Shown: positions 51,989-60,479 of the stretch, in pieces
How positions within the stretch are numbered: the stretch's first letter is position 1
Layout of the letters: the number at the start of each line of letters is the position of its first letter
Assembly (NCBI RefSeq): GCF_016907535.1
Contig: NZ_JAFBCF010000001.1
Location: 1,364,001 to 1,428,000 of the forward strand
Origin: Microlunatus panaciterrae
GTDB taxonomy: Bacteria > Actinomycetota > Actinomycetes > Propionibacteriales > Propionibacteriaceae
Reading direction: 5' to 3'
Length of the DNA: 64,000 bases
Translations under genes and position numbers: made by a program
Notes under the pieces: model-generated
Told to the model about the DNA's origin: nothing
Database searches by the model: none
The model's input: the letters and a program-made list of their open reading frames with translations, nothing else

Positions 51989-52083
51989 GGAGGCGTACCT
52001 CGTCTGGTGATGGGCGCGGTCCTCAACACCGTTGTGACCGAGCATCTCGGTCAGGCGGGTTCGATTCCCGTCCGCCTCCGCCA
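51989..52083 (+). tRNA. selC: tRNA-Sec (anticodon UCA)
   Basis: 95 nt with encoded CCA. The acceptor GGAGGCG pairs with CGCCTCC, the discriminator is G, and the anticodon TCA is at 52023-52025 in loop CCTCAAC. The extra arm is long and perfectly paired (TGACCGAG/CTCGGTCA, 8 bp), and the T-arm loop is TTCGATT. A long variable arm plus UCA is specific to tRNA-Sec. It lies between divergent fdhA and selA. Confidence 0.96.
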
Positions 52084-52138
52084 ACTTCACGCATCCGGGT
52101 GCGTGCGGAGCCGGACGGAGCCGGAGGGGAGGTCAGGT

Positions 52139-53476
52139 GTGGCAGACAGCCGCCGGCTGACCCCGCGTACCGACCAGGTCCTGGCGGAGCCACGGATCCG
52201 CGCGGCCACCGGACGGCTCGGAGAGCGGATCGTGAAGGCAGCGGTCCGGGACGCGCTGGAGCTGTGCCGGGCCGGCGACCTTCGCCCCGACGACGTCGTG
52301 CCGGCGGCGCTGGCCGCGCTGCCCAGCTCGGCCAGCTCGCTCCGTCCGGTGATCAACGCCACCGGAATCGTGGTGCACACCAACCTCGGCCGGGCGCCGT
52401 TGTCCGCCGCTGCGGTGGACGCGATCGCCGTCGCCGCCGGAGCCACCGACGTCGAGCTGGACCTGGACACCGGCCGACGTGGCCGCCGGGGACGCGGCGC
52501 TCTGGCCGCGCTGGCAGCGGCCGTCCCGGCGGCCGAGGACGTGCACGTGGTGAACAACGGCGCCGCTGCGCTGGCGTTGGCCGCGTCGGCCCTGGCCACC
52601 GGCCGCAATATCGTGGTCTCCCGCGGTGAGCTGGTCGAGATCGGTGACGGCTTCCGCATCCCGGAGCTGTTGGAGTCGGTGGGCGCGACGCTTCGGGAGG
52701 TCGGCACCACCAACCGGGTCAGTCGGGACGACTATGCGTCGGCCGTCGACGAGCAGACGGCGTTCGTGCTCAAGGTGCATCCCTCCAACTTCGTCGTCAG
52801 CGGCTTCACCTCCTCGGTGGGGGTGGACCAGCTCGCCTCGCTGGAGGTGCCGGTGGTCTGCGACATCGGCTCGGGGCTGCTCGCCCGACACCCCCGACTG
52901 CCGGACGAGCCGTCGGCCGAGGCGAGCCTCGCCGCCGGGGCGGCTCTGGTCACCGCCTCCGGCGACAAGCTGCTGGGCGGCCCGCAGTGCGGGTTGCTGC
53001 TCGGCCGGGCGGCACTGGTGCACCGGTTGCGACGGCACCCGCTGGCCAGGGCCCTGCGGGTGGACAAGCTGACCCTGGCGGCGCTAGAGGCGACCGTGTC
53101 GGGTCCACCGACCCCGGTGGCGGAGGCCCTCGTCACCCGACCGGAGGAGCTGATGCGCCGGGCCGTCGCCATCGGTGCAGCGGTGCAGGATGTGGTGGAC
53201 GTGTGCTGTGTGGTCAGCGCCGCGGCCGTGGGTGGCGGCGGTGCGCCCGGCGTCGAGTTGGAGAGTGCCGCCGTCTCGCTGGACGCGGAGCTGGCCGCGC
53301 CGCTGCGGCTCGGCCCGACGCCGGTGGTCGGCCGGGTGGAACGCGGACGGTTGCTGCTGGACCTGATCGCGGTGGCCCCGGAGGCCGACGCCGACCTGGT
53401 GGCGGCCGTCCGCCGCTGCGTCACCGCCGCACCCTCCCCTGCCCCGTTAGCCGCGACACCGGCTCAGGAGCAGTAG
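52139..53476 (+). CDS. selA: L-seryl-tRNA(Sec) selenium transferase
   Basis: 445 aa PLP enzyme that converts Ser-tRNA-Sec to Sec-tRNA-Sec with selenophosphate. VINATGIVVHTNLGRAPLS (71-89) and SRGELVEIGDGFRIPELL (161-178) are family blocks. SGDKLLGGPQCG holds Lys277, the expected PLP Schiff-base residue. GTG 52139 follows GGAGGGGAGG. It starts 55 nt after selC and ends 5 nt before selB, so selC-selA-selB are likely one transcript. Confidence 0.96.
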   Translation: MADSRRLTPRTDQVLAEPRIRAATGRLGERIVKAAVRDALELCRAGDLRPDDVVPAALAALPSSASSLRPVINATGIVVHTNLGRAPLSAAAVDAIAVAAGATDVELDLDTGRRGRRGRGALAALAAAVPAAEDVHVVNNGAAALALAASALATGRNIVVSRGELVEIGDGFRIPELLESVGATLREVGTTNRVSRDDYASAVDEQTAFVLKVHPSNFVVSGFTSSVGVDQLASLEVPVVCDIGSGLLARHPRLPDEPSAEASLAAGAALVTASGDKLLGGPQCGLLLGRAALVHRLRRHPLARALRVDKLTLAALEATVSGPPTPVAEALVTRPEELMRRAVAIGAAVQDVVDVCCVVSAAAVGGGGAPGVELESAAVSLDAELAAPLRLGPTPVVGRVERGRLLLDLIAVAPEADADLVAAVRRCVTAAPSPAPLAATPAQEQ

Positions 53477-53481
53477 CCGGA

Positions 53482-55296
53482 ATGCACGTGATCGCCACCG
53501 CCGGGCACGTCGACCATGGCAAGTCGACCCTGGTGCAGGCCCTGACCGGCAGCCAGCCCGACCGACTCGTCGAGGAGCGCCGCCGGGGGCTCTCCATCGA
53601 GCTCGGCTACTGCTGGATGCGGCTGCCCGGCGGGGCCGGTGACCTGGCCTTCGTGGACGTGCCTGGGCATGAGCGGTTCGTCTCCACCATGCTGGCCGGC
53701 GTCGGCCCGGTGCCGGCGGTCCTGTTCGTGGTGGCTGCCGACGACGACTGGATGCCGCAGGCCGGGGAGCATCTGGCGGCGCTGGACGCGATCGGCGTCC
53801 GGCACGGTGTGCTGGCCGTCACCCGTGCCGACCTGGCCGATCCCGGCCCGGCGCTGCGACGGGCCCAGTACGAGCTGGCGTCCACCTCGCTCCGGTCGAT
53901 CCCGGCGGTGGCCGTGAGCGCCCGCACCGGTGCCGGGATGGACGAGCTGGGGCACGCCCTGGTCGATCTCGTCGGCCGTCTGCCACAGCCCGACCCCACC
54001 TCGGACGTCCGGCTGTGGGTCGACCGGTGCTTCCACCTGTCCGGGGCCGGGACGGTGGTCACCGGCACCCTGCCCGAGGGCAGCGTCGCGGTCGGCGACC
54101 ACCTCGCCCTGGTTGACGATCAACGCGGAGAGCAGTCGGTGCGAGTACGGTCGATCGAGACGTTGAACGAGCCGGTGCGCCAGGTCAGCGGGGTCGCCAG
54201 GGTCGCGCTGGGCCTCGGCGGATCGGTGCCGGCCGGCCTCGCCCGAGGCGGCGTGCTGGTGACACCTGGCGCCTGGCTGCCGGGTGACACCGTCGACGTC
54301 GGCTGGCACGGCCGGCACGACCAACCGCCGCCGGAGCGCACGCTGCTGCACATCGGTGCAGCGGCGGTGAGCGTACGGCTGCGTCCGCTGGGACCGGGCC
54401 TGGCCCGGCTGGTGCTGGACCGGCCGCTGCCGTTGCGGGTGGGTGACCGGGCCCTGCTGCGTGACTCCGGAAGCCGGCTGGTCTGGGGTGTGACCGTGCT
54501 GGACCCGGCCCCTCCGCTGCTGCGGCGGCGCGGCGATGCCCGACGGCGAGCGGCCGAGCTGGCGATAGGGGTCGGTCGGCCGGATCTCGCCGACGAGCTG
54601 CGCCGGCGGGGCGTCACCCGGGTCTCGCTGCTCACCAGGATCGGTGTCGAGGTGCCGGCGGACCTTGACGGACTGGCGATCCGCCGGGGCAACTGGCTGC
54701 TGCCGCGGGACCGGCTGCCTGGGCTGCGTGAACGGCTCCGCACCGCGGTGGACGAGCACGACCGGGCTCGGCCGCTCGACCCGGGGATCACGGCAGCTGC
54801 GGCCGCGCAGCTGCTGGGCCTGCCGACCGCGGACCTCGTCGCCGAGCTGGTCGAGGCACCGCTGCGGTTCCAGGAGGGGCGGGTCATCGCCGCCGGGGCC
54901 GGCCTGCCGCCGCGCCTGGTCAGCGCCGTCGCCGCGCTGGAGCGCGACCTGGCGGACCATCCGTTCGCTGCGCCGGACGCGGGCGGTCTCGCTGCGCGGG
55001 GGTTGGACGCGAAGGCGGTGGCCGCCGCCGCCAGAGCCGGTCTGCTGCTCAAGCTGGCCGACGGCATCGTGCTGATGCCGTCAGCGCCGGCGCTGGCGGC
55101 CGAGCTGCTGCGTCGGCTGCCGCAGCCCTTCACCGTCAGCGAGGCCCGGCAGGCGTTGCAGACGAGCCGCCGGGTGGTGCTGCCGTTGCTGGCCCAGCTC
55201 GACCGCAGCGGGGTCACGCGCCGCCTCCCCGACGACCGACGCCTGGTCGCACCCGCCGCATCTCCGCCCATCCACGAGCCGAGTGAGCCGTCATGA
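53482..55296 (+). CDS. selB: Selenocysteine-specific elongation factor
   Basis: 604 aa EF-Tu-like GTPase that brings Sec-tRNA-Sec to UGA codons bound by [13 protein letters not shown] (8-15) is G1, DVPGHERF is G3, and TRAD is the G4 variant at the NKxD position. Beta-barrel domains follow to about 340, and then four winged-helix-like segments bind SECIS (the last near 545-600, [29 protein letters not shown]). ATG 53482 is 5 nt after selA. It overlaps the next gene by 4 nt. Confidence 0.95.
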   Translation: MHVIATAGHVDHGKSTLVQALTGSQPDRLVEERRRGLSIELGYCWMRLPGGAGDLAFVDVPGHERFVSTMLAGVGPVPAVLFVVAADDDWMPQAGEHLAALDAIGVRHGVLAVTRADLADPGPALRRAQYELASTSLRSIPAVAVSARTGAGMDELGHALVDLVGRLPQPDPTSDVRLWVDRCFHLSGAGTVVTGTLPEGSVAVGDHLALVDDQRGEQSVRVRSIETLNEPVRQVSGVARVALGLGGSVPAGLARGGVLVTPGAWLPGDTVDVGWHGRHDQPPPERTLLHIGAAAVSVRLRPLGPGLARLVLDRPLPLRVGDRALLRDSGSRLVWGVTVLDPAPPLLRRRGDARRRAAELAIGVGRPDLADELRRRGVTRVSLLTRIGVEVPADLDGLAIRRGNWLLPRDRLPGLRERLRTAVDEHDRARPLDPGITAAAAAQLLGLPTADLVAELVEAPLRFQEGRVIAAGAGLPPRLVSAVAALERDLADHPFAAPDAGGLAARGLDAKAVAAAARAGLLLKLADGIVLMPSAPALAAELLRRLPQPFTVSEARQALQTSRRVVLPLLAQLDRSGVTRRLPDDRRLVAPAASPPIHEPSEPS

Positions 55297-56522
55297 AGAT
55301 CATCGACATCCGCCCGACCACTGTCACCGTTCCACTTGAGGCGCCGCTGCGGCACAGCAACGGAGCCCACTGGGGCCGGTTCGTCCGAACCTTGATCGAG
55401 CTGGAGACCGACAACGGGCTGGTCGGGCTGGGTGAGCTCGGCGGCGGCGGTGAGGCAGCCGAGAACGCCATCCTGGCGCTGAAGCCGTACCTGCTCGGGC
55501 ATGACCCGGCCCGGGTCGAGGAGCTGCGCTGGATGATCGCCAACCCGACAGCGAGCCTCTACAACAACCGGACCCAGCTGCTGGCGGCGATCGAGTTCGC
55601 CTGCCTCGATGTCGTCGGGCAGCAGGCGAACCTGCCGGTGCACGACCTGCTCGGCGGCCGGGTGCGGGACCGCGTCCGGTTCGCCAGCTATCTGTTCTTC
55701 AGGCACCCGGGCACGGACGGCTCCGGCGAGGTCCGCACCGCCGAGCAGCTGGTCGAGCAGGCCCGGGCGCTGGTCGACCAGCACGGGTTCGACGTGCACA
55801 AGCTCAAGGGTGGCGTCTTCCCGCCGGACTACGAGCTGGACTGTTTCCGGGCGCTGGCCGAGGCGTTTCCCGGACACCGGGTGCGCTATGACCCGAACGG
55901 GGCCCTCAGCGTCGAGGAGGCGATCCGGTTCGCCACCGCCATCGCCGACCTGAACAACGACTACCTGGAGGACCCGACGTGGGGACTGAACGGGATGCGT
56001 CGGGTGCGGGAGAACACCGCCATCCCGCTGGCCACCAACACCGTGGTGGTCAACTTCGAGCAGCTGGCGGCGAACGTGCTCAACCCGGCCGTCGACGTGA
56101 TCCTGTTGGACACCACCTTCTGGGGCGGCATCCGGCCCTGCGTCAAGGCCGCCGGCGTCTGCGAGACGTTCCAGCTGGGCATCGCGGTGCACTCCTCCGG
56201 TGAGCTCGGCGTCCAGCTGGCCACCATGCTGCACCTCGGCGCGGCACTTCCCAATCTAGCCTTCGCCGCCGATGCGCACTACCACCATCTCCGAGACGAT
56301 GTGATCGTCGGCGGCAAGATGGCCTACGCCGACGGATCGATGGCCGTACCTGAGGGGCCCGGGCTGGGGGTGAAGCTGGATCACGACAAGGTGGCCGAAT
56401 ATGCCGAGCTGTTCCGTGAGCTCGGCGGCTATCCGTACGACCGCGACCCGGCCCGCCCGGACTGGTTCCCGCTGCTCCCCAACACCGACTGGGCCGACCC
56501 CACCGCACGCTACCGACCCTGA
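55293..56522 (+). CDS. Enolase-superfamily acid-sugar dehydratase (glucarate dehydratase-like)
   Basis: 409 aa. Catalytic positions fit the glucarate dehydratase subgroup: KxK at Lys170/Lys172 (HKLKGG), metal ligands Asp200 (YDPNGA), Glu226 (LEDP) and Asn249 (ATNT), and the Asp273/His300 pair ([16 protein letters not shown]). It is expected to dehydrate an aldaric or aldonic acid. It starts at ATG 55293, overlapping the selB stop by 4 nt, which is odd because no link between selenium and sugar-acid catabolism is known. The substrate is uncertain. Confidence 0.88.
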   Translation: MKIIDIRPTTVTVPLEAPLRHSNGAHWGRFVRTLIELETDNGLVGLGELGGGGEAAENAILALKPYLLGHDPARVEELRWMIANPTASLYNNRTQLLAAIEFACLDVVGQQANLPVHDLLGGRVRDRVRFASYLFFRHPGTDGSGEVRTAEQLVEQARALVDQHGFDVHKLKGGVFPPDYELDCFRALAEAFPGHRVRYDPNGALSVEEAIRFATAIADLNNDYLEDPTWGLNGMRRVRENTAIPLATNTVVVNFEQLAANVLNPAVDVILLDTTFWGGIRPCVKAAGVCETFQLGIAVHSSGELGVQLATMLHLGAALPNLAFAADAHYHHLRDDVIVGGKMAYADGSMAVPEGPGLGVKLDHDKVAEYAELFRELGGYPYDRDPARPDWFPLLPNTDWADPTARYRP

Positions 56523-56534
56523 GTCGGCCGAGGC

Positions 56535-57095
56535 TCAGCCGTTCTCGGAGACCAGCACCGCGAAGGTGTCGGCCTCCAGGGCCTTGAAGATGTGGGCCGC
56601 GTCGCCGGGGTAGGCGATGTAGTCGCCCGGACCGAGCTCGGCCGGGTCCTCGGTCGGGCCGACCAGGGCCCGACCGGCGCCGAGCACGACATGCTCGATC
56701 ACTCCGGGCAGGTGCGGGTCGGACTCGCGGGCGGTCCCGGGCTGGGCGGAGACCAGATAGAGGTCACGCCGCGCGTGCGGCGGGCAGGAGGCCAGCAGGG
56801 TGGCGACGTAGTCCGCCCGCTCGGCCGCGATCGTCGGGCCCTCGCCGGCGCGGATCAGCTGGACCCGCGGCCGGGACGGCTGCACCAGCTCGGCGAACGG
56901 GACGTCCAGAGCAACGCTCAGCGCCCACAGCGTCTCGACGCTCGGGTTCCCGGTGCCCGACTCCAGCTGGGACAGGGTGGACTTGGCGATGCCGGCCCGC
57001 CTGGCCACCTCGGCCAGCGACAGGCCCGTCCGGCGGCGTTCCCGCTGCAAAGCGGCGGCGATGGCAGCGAGCGGGGCTCCGTTGCTCTGAGTCAC
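56535..57095 (-). CDS. XRE-cupin transcriptional regulator
   Basis: 186 aa. The helix-turn-helix at about 15-65 reads TGLSLAEVARRAGIAKSTLSQLESGTGNPS. The C-terminal cupin (about 105-180) reads LGPGDYIAYPGDAAHIFKALE. It probably senses a small ligand, perhaps an amino acid, and controls the divergent azlCD genes. GTG 57095 is chosen because it follows GGAG and leaves the inverted repeats upstream; the frame is open further (to ATG 57152) but would code through the operators. Confidence 0.86.
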   Translation of the reverse strand: MTQSNGAPLAAIAAALQRERRRTGLSLAEVARRAGIAKSTLSQLESGTGNPSVETLWALSVALDVPFAELVQPSRPRVQLIRAGEGPTIAAERADYVATLLASCPPHARRDLYLVSAQPGTARESDPHLPGVIEHVVLGAGRALVGPTEDPAELGPGDYIAYPGDAAHIFKALEADTFAVLVSENG

Positions 57096-57118
57096 AGTGT
57101 TCGCTCCAGACGTCCATG

Positions 57119-57184
57119 CGTTCGCCTTGACGAACACTTTTGATGTGTTCATCATAGAAGACATGCGTTCGATATGGCGAACAC
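57119..57184. promoter_or_regulatory. Paired operators between regulator and azlC
   Basis: CGTTCG-N6-CGAACAC occurs twice, at 57119-57137 and 57166-57184, 47 bp apart. A further GAACAC-N7-GTGTTC inverted pair (57132-57150) interlocks with the first. The second copy covers the azlC start. This is the likely binding region of the adjacent XRE-cupin regulator. Confidence 0.65.
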
Positions 57185-57870
57185 TCGGGCCCGTCTGGCG
57201 CCGGCACATCGCCCTGCTGTGCCTGGCCGACGCGGTGGTGGGCGCCTCGTTCGGGGCGCTGGCGATGGGCTCCGGGCTGCCCGGATGGCTGCCGGTGCTG
57301 CTGTCGCTGGTGGTGTTCGCCGGGGCGGCCCAGTTCATGTTCGTCGGCATTCTGGCGGCCGGTGGCAACCCCTTTGCGGCCGTGGCCGCGGGCCTGCTGG
57401 TGAATGCCAGGCACCTGCCGTTCGGCTTCGCCGTACGCGAGGCCATCGGCCACGGCTGGCTGCGTCGGCTGGTCGGCAGCCACCTGATGGCGGACGAGAC
57501 GGTCGCGTTCACCCTGGCCGAGGCCGACCCAGCGCGCCGACGGGTCGTCTACTGGGCCACCGGCATGGCCCTGTTCGTCTGCTGGAACCTGGGCGTGCTG
57601 CTCGGTGTGTACGGCGGGACGGTGGTGCACGACACCGACGCGCTCGGCCTGGACGCCGCCTTCCCGGCGGTCCTGGTGGCCGTGGTGCTGCCCGCTCTCC
57701 GCGACCCGGTCACCCGTCGGGCCGCGCTGGTCGGCGCCGCCGTCGCGCTGGCTGCCACGACCGTGCTGCCGGCCGGGTTGCCGGTGCTGCTCGCCCTGGT
57801 CGGAGTGCTGTTCGCCGTACGGTGGGGTCGTGCCAAGCCGTCCCCGGACGGATCCGGTGTGCTGCCGTGA
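57163..57870 (+). CDS. azlC: AzlC family branched-chain amino acid exporter, large subunit
   Basis: 235 aa, seven or eight helices. The AzlC hallmark ASFGALAMGSGLPGWLPVLLSLVVFAGAAQFMFVG (about 28-62) and LLVNARHLPFGFAV follow, then DETVAF. With AzlD it exports branched-chain or other amino acids. It overlaps azlD by 4 nt. Translation starts within the second operator, so repressor binding would block initiation directly. Confidence 0.93.
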   Translation: MRSIWRTLGPVWRRHIALLCLADAVVGASFGALAMGSGLPGWLPVLLSLVVFAGAAQFMFVGILAAGGNPFAAVAAGLLVNARHLPFGFAVREAIGHGWLRRLVGSHLMADETVAFTLAEADPARRRVVYWATGMALFVCWNLGVLLGVYGGTVVHDTDALGLDAAFPAVLVAVVLPALRDPVTRRAALVGAAVALAATTVLPAGLPVLLALVGVLFAVRWGRAKPSPDGSGVLP

Positions 57871-58190
57871 CCTCGACCCCCACCCTGGTGCTGGCCGCGT
57901 TGGTGCTCGCGGTCGGCACCCTGGCCTTCCGACTGGCCGGCCCCGCGCTGAGCTCACGGGTCGAGCTGTCCGCCGAGGTGGGCAGGCTGATGAGTACCGC
58001 GGCCGTGGTCCTGCTGACCGCGCTGGTGGCCGTCACGGCCCTCACCCAGGGCCACGGGTTCGCCGGTGTCGCTCGTCCGGCCGGTGTCGGAGTTGCGGCG
58101 CTGCTCGCCTGGCGGCGGGCACCGTTCGTCCTGGTCGTGCTCGGGGCCGCGGCAACCGCCGCCGGGCTGCGGTTGCTGGGCCTCCCCTGA
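57867..58190 (+). CDS. azlD: AzlD family exporter small subunit
   Basis: 107 aa, four helices (LVLAALVLAVGTLAFRLAGP, LMSTAAVVLLTALVAVTAL and two more), the usual size for AzlD. GTG 57867 overlaps the azlC stop. It forms the exporter with AzlC. Confidence 0.92.
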   Translation: MTSTPTLVLAALVLAVGTLAFRLAGPALSSRVELSAEVGRLMSTAAVVLLTALVAVTALTQGHGFAGVARPAGVGVAALLAWRRAPFVLVVLGAAATAAGLRLLGLP

Positions 58191-58232
58191 GTCGGACGGC
58201 CGTTCGGCCGGCCCCCTGCGCCCGGTGCCCCA

Positions 58233-58313
58233 GCGAAAACTCATCAGAACGCGAGAAATCGGCCGAGAATGGCCCTTGAGCGCTCGAAATCTCGCGTTCT
58301 GATGAGTTTTCGC
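58233..58313. repeat. Family-1 inverted repeat, complete unit
   Basis: Perfect 24-nt arms (58233-58256 and 58290-58313) starting GCGAAAACTCATCAGAACGC, separated by 33 bp, between convergent azlD and SMP-30 genes. It is the intact version of the arms that flank the IS element at 24.1/25.4 kb. Confidence 0.92.
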
Positions 58314-58443
58314 AAGGGGGCCCGGGAGCGGGCAGGAGGAGCTTCGCGTACGCAGTGGCGGGCACCGAGCTCAGCAACGGGAGAGCGGGGCAACTGAGTG
58401 GTCAGACTGTCGCCGGGGCGTCCTGGCCGGAGCTGATGAGGCG

Positions 58444-59289
58444 TCAGCCGGCGTACACGGCCGGCAGCACGCCCCGTACACCCGGCTCGGCGACAAATAC
58501 GGCACCGGCCTTGGGACCACCGGCGCCGCCGTCAGTGGACGTGGTGATGTAGAGCCGGTCGAGGTCGGCGCCGCCGAAGGTGCAGGCACTGGTCTGGCTG
58601 GCACCCTCCACCTCGATCGCCGCCAGCTGCTCGCCGGTGCCGGGATCGAAACAGCGCACCCCGGACCCACCCCACAGGGCCACCCAGAGGTTGCCGTTCG
58701 CGTCGATCGTCATCCCATCGGGTGACCCGCCCTGGATGTTGGGCACCGCGACGCGGCGGTTCTGCCACTCGCCCGCCTCGTCGACGTCGAATGCGTCCAC
58801 CCGCTGGGTGGGGGTGTCGATGTAGTAGACCGTCTGGCCGTCGGCAGAGTAGACCATCCCGTTCGGGCAGCTGAGATCCTCCAGCACCGGGGTGACCCGC
58901 CCGTCGGTGTCGAGTCGGTAGAGCACCCCCACCGGCCGGTCCCCCGCACTCGGCATCGAGCCGCAATAGAAGCGGCCCTGCGGGTCACAGCCGCCGTCGT
59001 TCATCCGGATTCCGGTGTCGGACCACAACTCGCCGAGGTCACGCCGGCTGCCGCCCGGGTCGACCAGCACGAACGACCGTTCCGCGGCGGCGACCAGGCC
59101 TCCCCCGACCCGCGGCCGGAAGGCTCCGACGAACGAGCCGACGTGGATGCTGCCGGCCTCCCGTCCGTTCTCGTCGATGGACACGATCCGCCCGGCGAAC
59201 CCGTCGCAGATCCGCAGGCCGTCCTCGGGCCACCAGACCGGCCCTTCGCCGTGACCGACCAGGATGTCGCTGAACTGTGAGGCGCGCAT
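58444..59289 (-). CDS. SMP-30/gluconolactonase family protein
   Basis: 281 aa six-bladed beta-propeller lactonase. The metal sites are EGPVWWPEDG (Glu15), NDGGCDPQGRFYCGSM (Asn/Asp), CPNGMVYSADGQTVYYIDT (Asn) and GSPDGMTIDANGNLWVALW (Asp, general base). It opens a sugar-acid lactone. Together with the acid-sugar dehydratase at 55.3 kb it could serve aldonate catabolism, but the genes are not in one operon. ATG 59289 is supported by TAGATT 7 nt upstream. Confidence 0.92.
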   Translation of the reverse strand: MRASQFSDILVGHGEGPVWWPEDGLRICDGFAGRIVSIDENGREAGSIHVGSFVGAFRPRVGGGLVAAAERSFVLVDPGGSRRDLGELWSDTGIRMNDGGCDPQGRFYCGSMPSAGDRPVGVLYRLDTDGRVTPVLEDLSCPNGMVYSADGQTVYYIDTPTQRVDAFDVDEAGEWQNRRVAVPNIQGGSPDGMTIDANGNLWVALWGGSGVRCFDPGTGEQLAAIEVEGASQTSACTFGGADLDRLYITTSTDGGAGGPKAGAVFVAEPGVRGVLPAVYAG

Positions 59290-59296
59290 GGCGTTC

Positions 59297-59302
59297 AATC
59301 TA
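59297..59302 (-). promoter_or_regulatory. -10-like hexamer of the SMP-30 gene (leaderless start)
   Basis: TAGATT on the minus strand, 7 nt before ATG 59289. Confidence 0.5.
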
Positions 59303-59340
59303 GCTGTCCGGGGCCGGACCGAGTCCAGCCGCCGCCCCAC

Positions 59341-59421
59341 CGAGCCAGGGAAACTGTCACTGGGCTCGGCAAATTTGCCGAGCCCAGTGACAGTTTCCCA
59401 AGTCGACTTGGGAATCCGACA
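59341..59421. repeat. Family-3 repeat with perfect 52-bp palindrome
   Basis: 59348-59399 is a perfect palindrome with 26-nt arms starting GGGAAACTGTCACTGGGCTC and meeting at GGCAAATTTGCC. A CCCAAGTCGACTTGGG unit follows, as at 39.83 kb. It lies downstream of ccsB and upstream of the SMP-30 gene and could terminate the cytochrome operon. Confidence 0.92.
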
Positions 59422-59456
59422 AAGGCAGAGGATGCAGAGAGGAAGAGGGGGAGGGG

Positions 59457-60479
59457 TCAGACGCCGGCGTAGGAGTGCAGGCCGCTGACCAGCAGGTTGA
59501 TGCCGATGAAGTTGAACCAGAAGGAGGCCAGACCGAGGATGGCGATGACGGCGGCCCGGCTGCCCCGCCAGCCGGCGGTGGAGCGGGCGTGCAGGTAGCA
59601 GGCGAAGATCACCCAGGTCACCAGGGCCCAGGTCTCCTTGGGGTCCCAGCCCCAATAACGGCCCCAGGCGTACTCGGCCCAGATCGAGCCGGCCGCGACA
59701 GTGAAGGTCCACAGCGGGAAGGCGAAGGCCAGCATCCGGTACGCCACCAGGTCCATCCGGGCACTGCTCGGTAGCCGCGACAGGTAGCCGCGAACGGTGC
59801 CGCGGCCCTCGGCCCGCTTCTTCAAAAGGTAGAGGATCGAGGCCAGCCCACCGACATTGAAGGCGGCACCGGAGATGATCGCGGCCACGATGTGGATCAG
59901 GAACCAGACCGAGTGCAGCGCGGGCACCAGCGGCGCGACCGCGACATAGAAGACCGTGACCGCCAGCCCGTTGCCGACCGCCGCCAGCAGGGTGACCGGG
60001 AGGCCGAGCCAGCGCATGCCGGCCCGCCACACCATCAGCAGGTAGGCGGCCACCACGAACACCATCGCGCTGATGGTGAACTCATACATGTTCCCCCAGG
60101 GCGCCCGGCCGGCCGCCAGGCCCCGGAGCACCACACCTGCCACGCTGGCCAGGAAACCGATCAGAGTCAGGGCGATGCCGACCCGGCCGAACAGGTCGAC
60201 CCGGTGGCTCGCGATCCGCTCAGCCGAGAAGGACTCCGCCTCGCCTGCCCCGGCCGGCTGGTCGACGGGCAGGTCCGCTCCGTCGGTGCCAACAGCGGTG
60301 TCAACGCCCGCGACGCTGGACCCGGCACCGACGCCGACCAGCTCACGTTCGGTGTGGGCCGGCCGGGCGACGCCGAGCCGGCGCGCCGAGGCCCACTCGG
60401 CCGCGTGCGAGAACATCGCCAGCATGTAGACCACGACCGCAGTCACGATCGCCAGGCTGGAGTAGTACTGGTAGTTCAT
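59457..60479 (-). CDS. ccsB: System II cytochrome c maturation protein CcsB/CcsA (ResC)
   Basis: 340 aa heme-handling membrane protein. About eight helices are present. The tryptophan-rich motif WAEYAWGRYWGWDPKETWALVTW near residue 270 is the WWD heme-binding loop. HSVWFLIHIVAAII and HARSTAGWRGSRAA supply the His ligands. With ResB it exports heme and ligates it to apocytochrome c. It overlaps resB by 4 nt and is the last gene of the operon. Confidence 0.95.
   Translation of the reverse strand: MNYQYYSSLAIVTAVVVYMLAMFSHAAEWASARRLGVARPAHTERELVGVGAGSSVAGVDTAVGTDGADLPVDQPAGAGEAESFSAERIASHRVDLFGRVGIALTLIGFLASVAGVVLRGLAAGRAPWGNMYEFTISAMVFVVAAYLLMVWRAGMRWLGLPVTLLAAVGNGLAVTVFYVAVAPLVPALHSVWFLIHIVAAIISGAAFNVGGLASILYLLKKRAEGRGTVRGYLSRLPSSARMDLVAYRMLAFAFPLWTFTVAAGSIWAEYAWGRYWGWDPKETWALVTWVIFACYLHARSTAGWRGSRAAVIAILGLASFWFNFIGINLLVSGLHSYAGV

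Noticed and set aside
52987-53481. Upstream extension of selB
   Set aside because: This open stretch overlaps selA out of frame; SelB begins at ATG 53482 directly before the GTPase motif.
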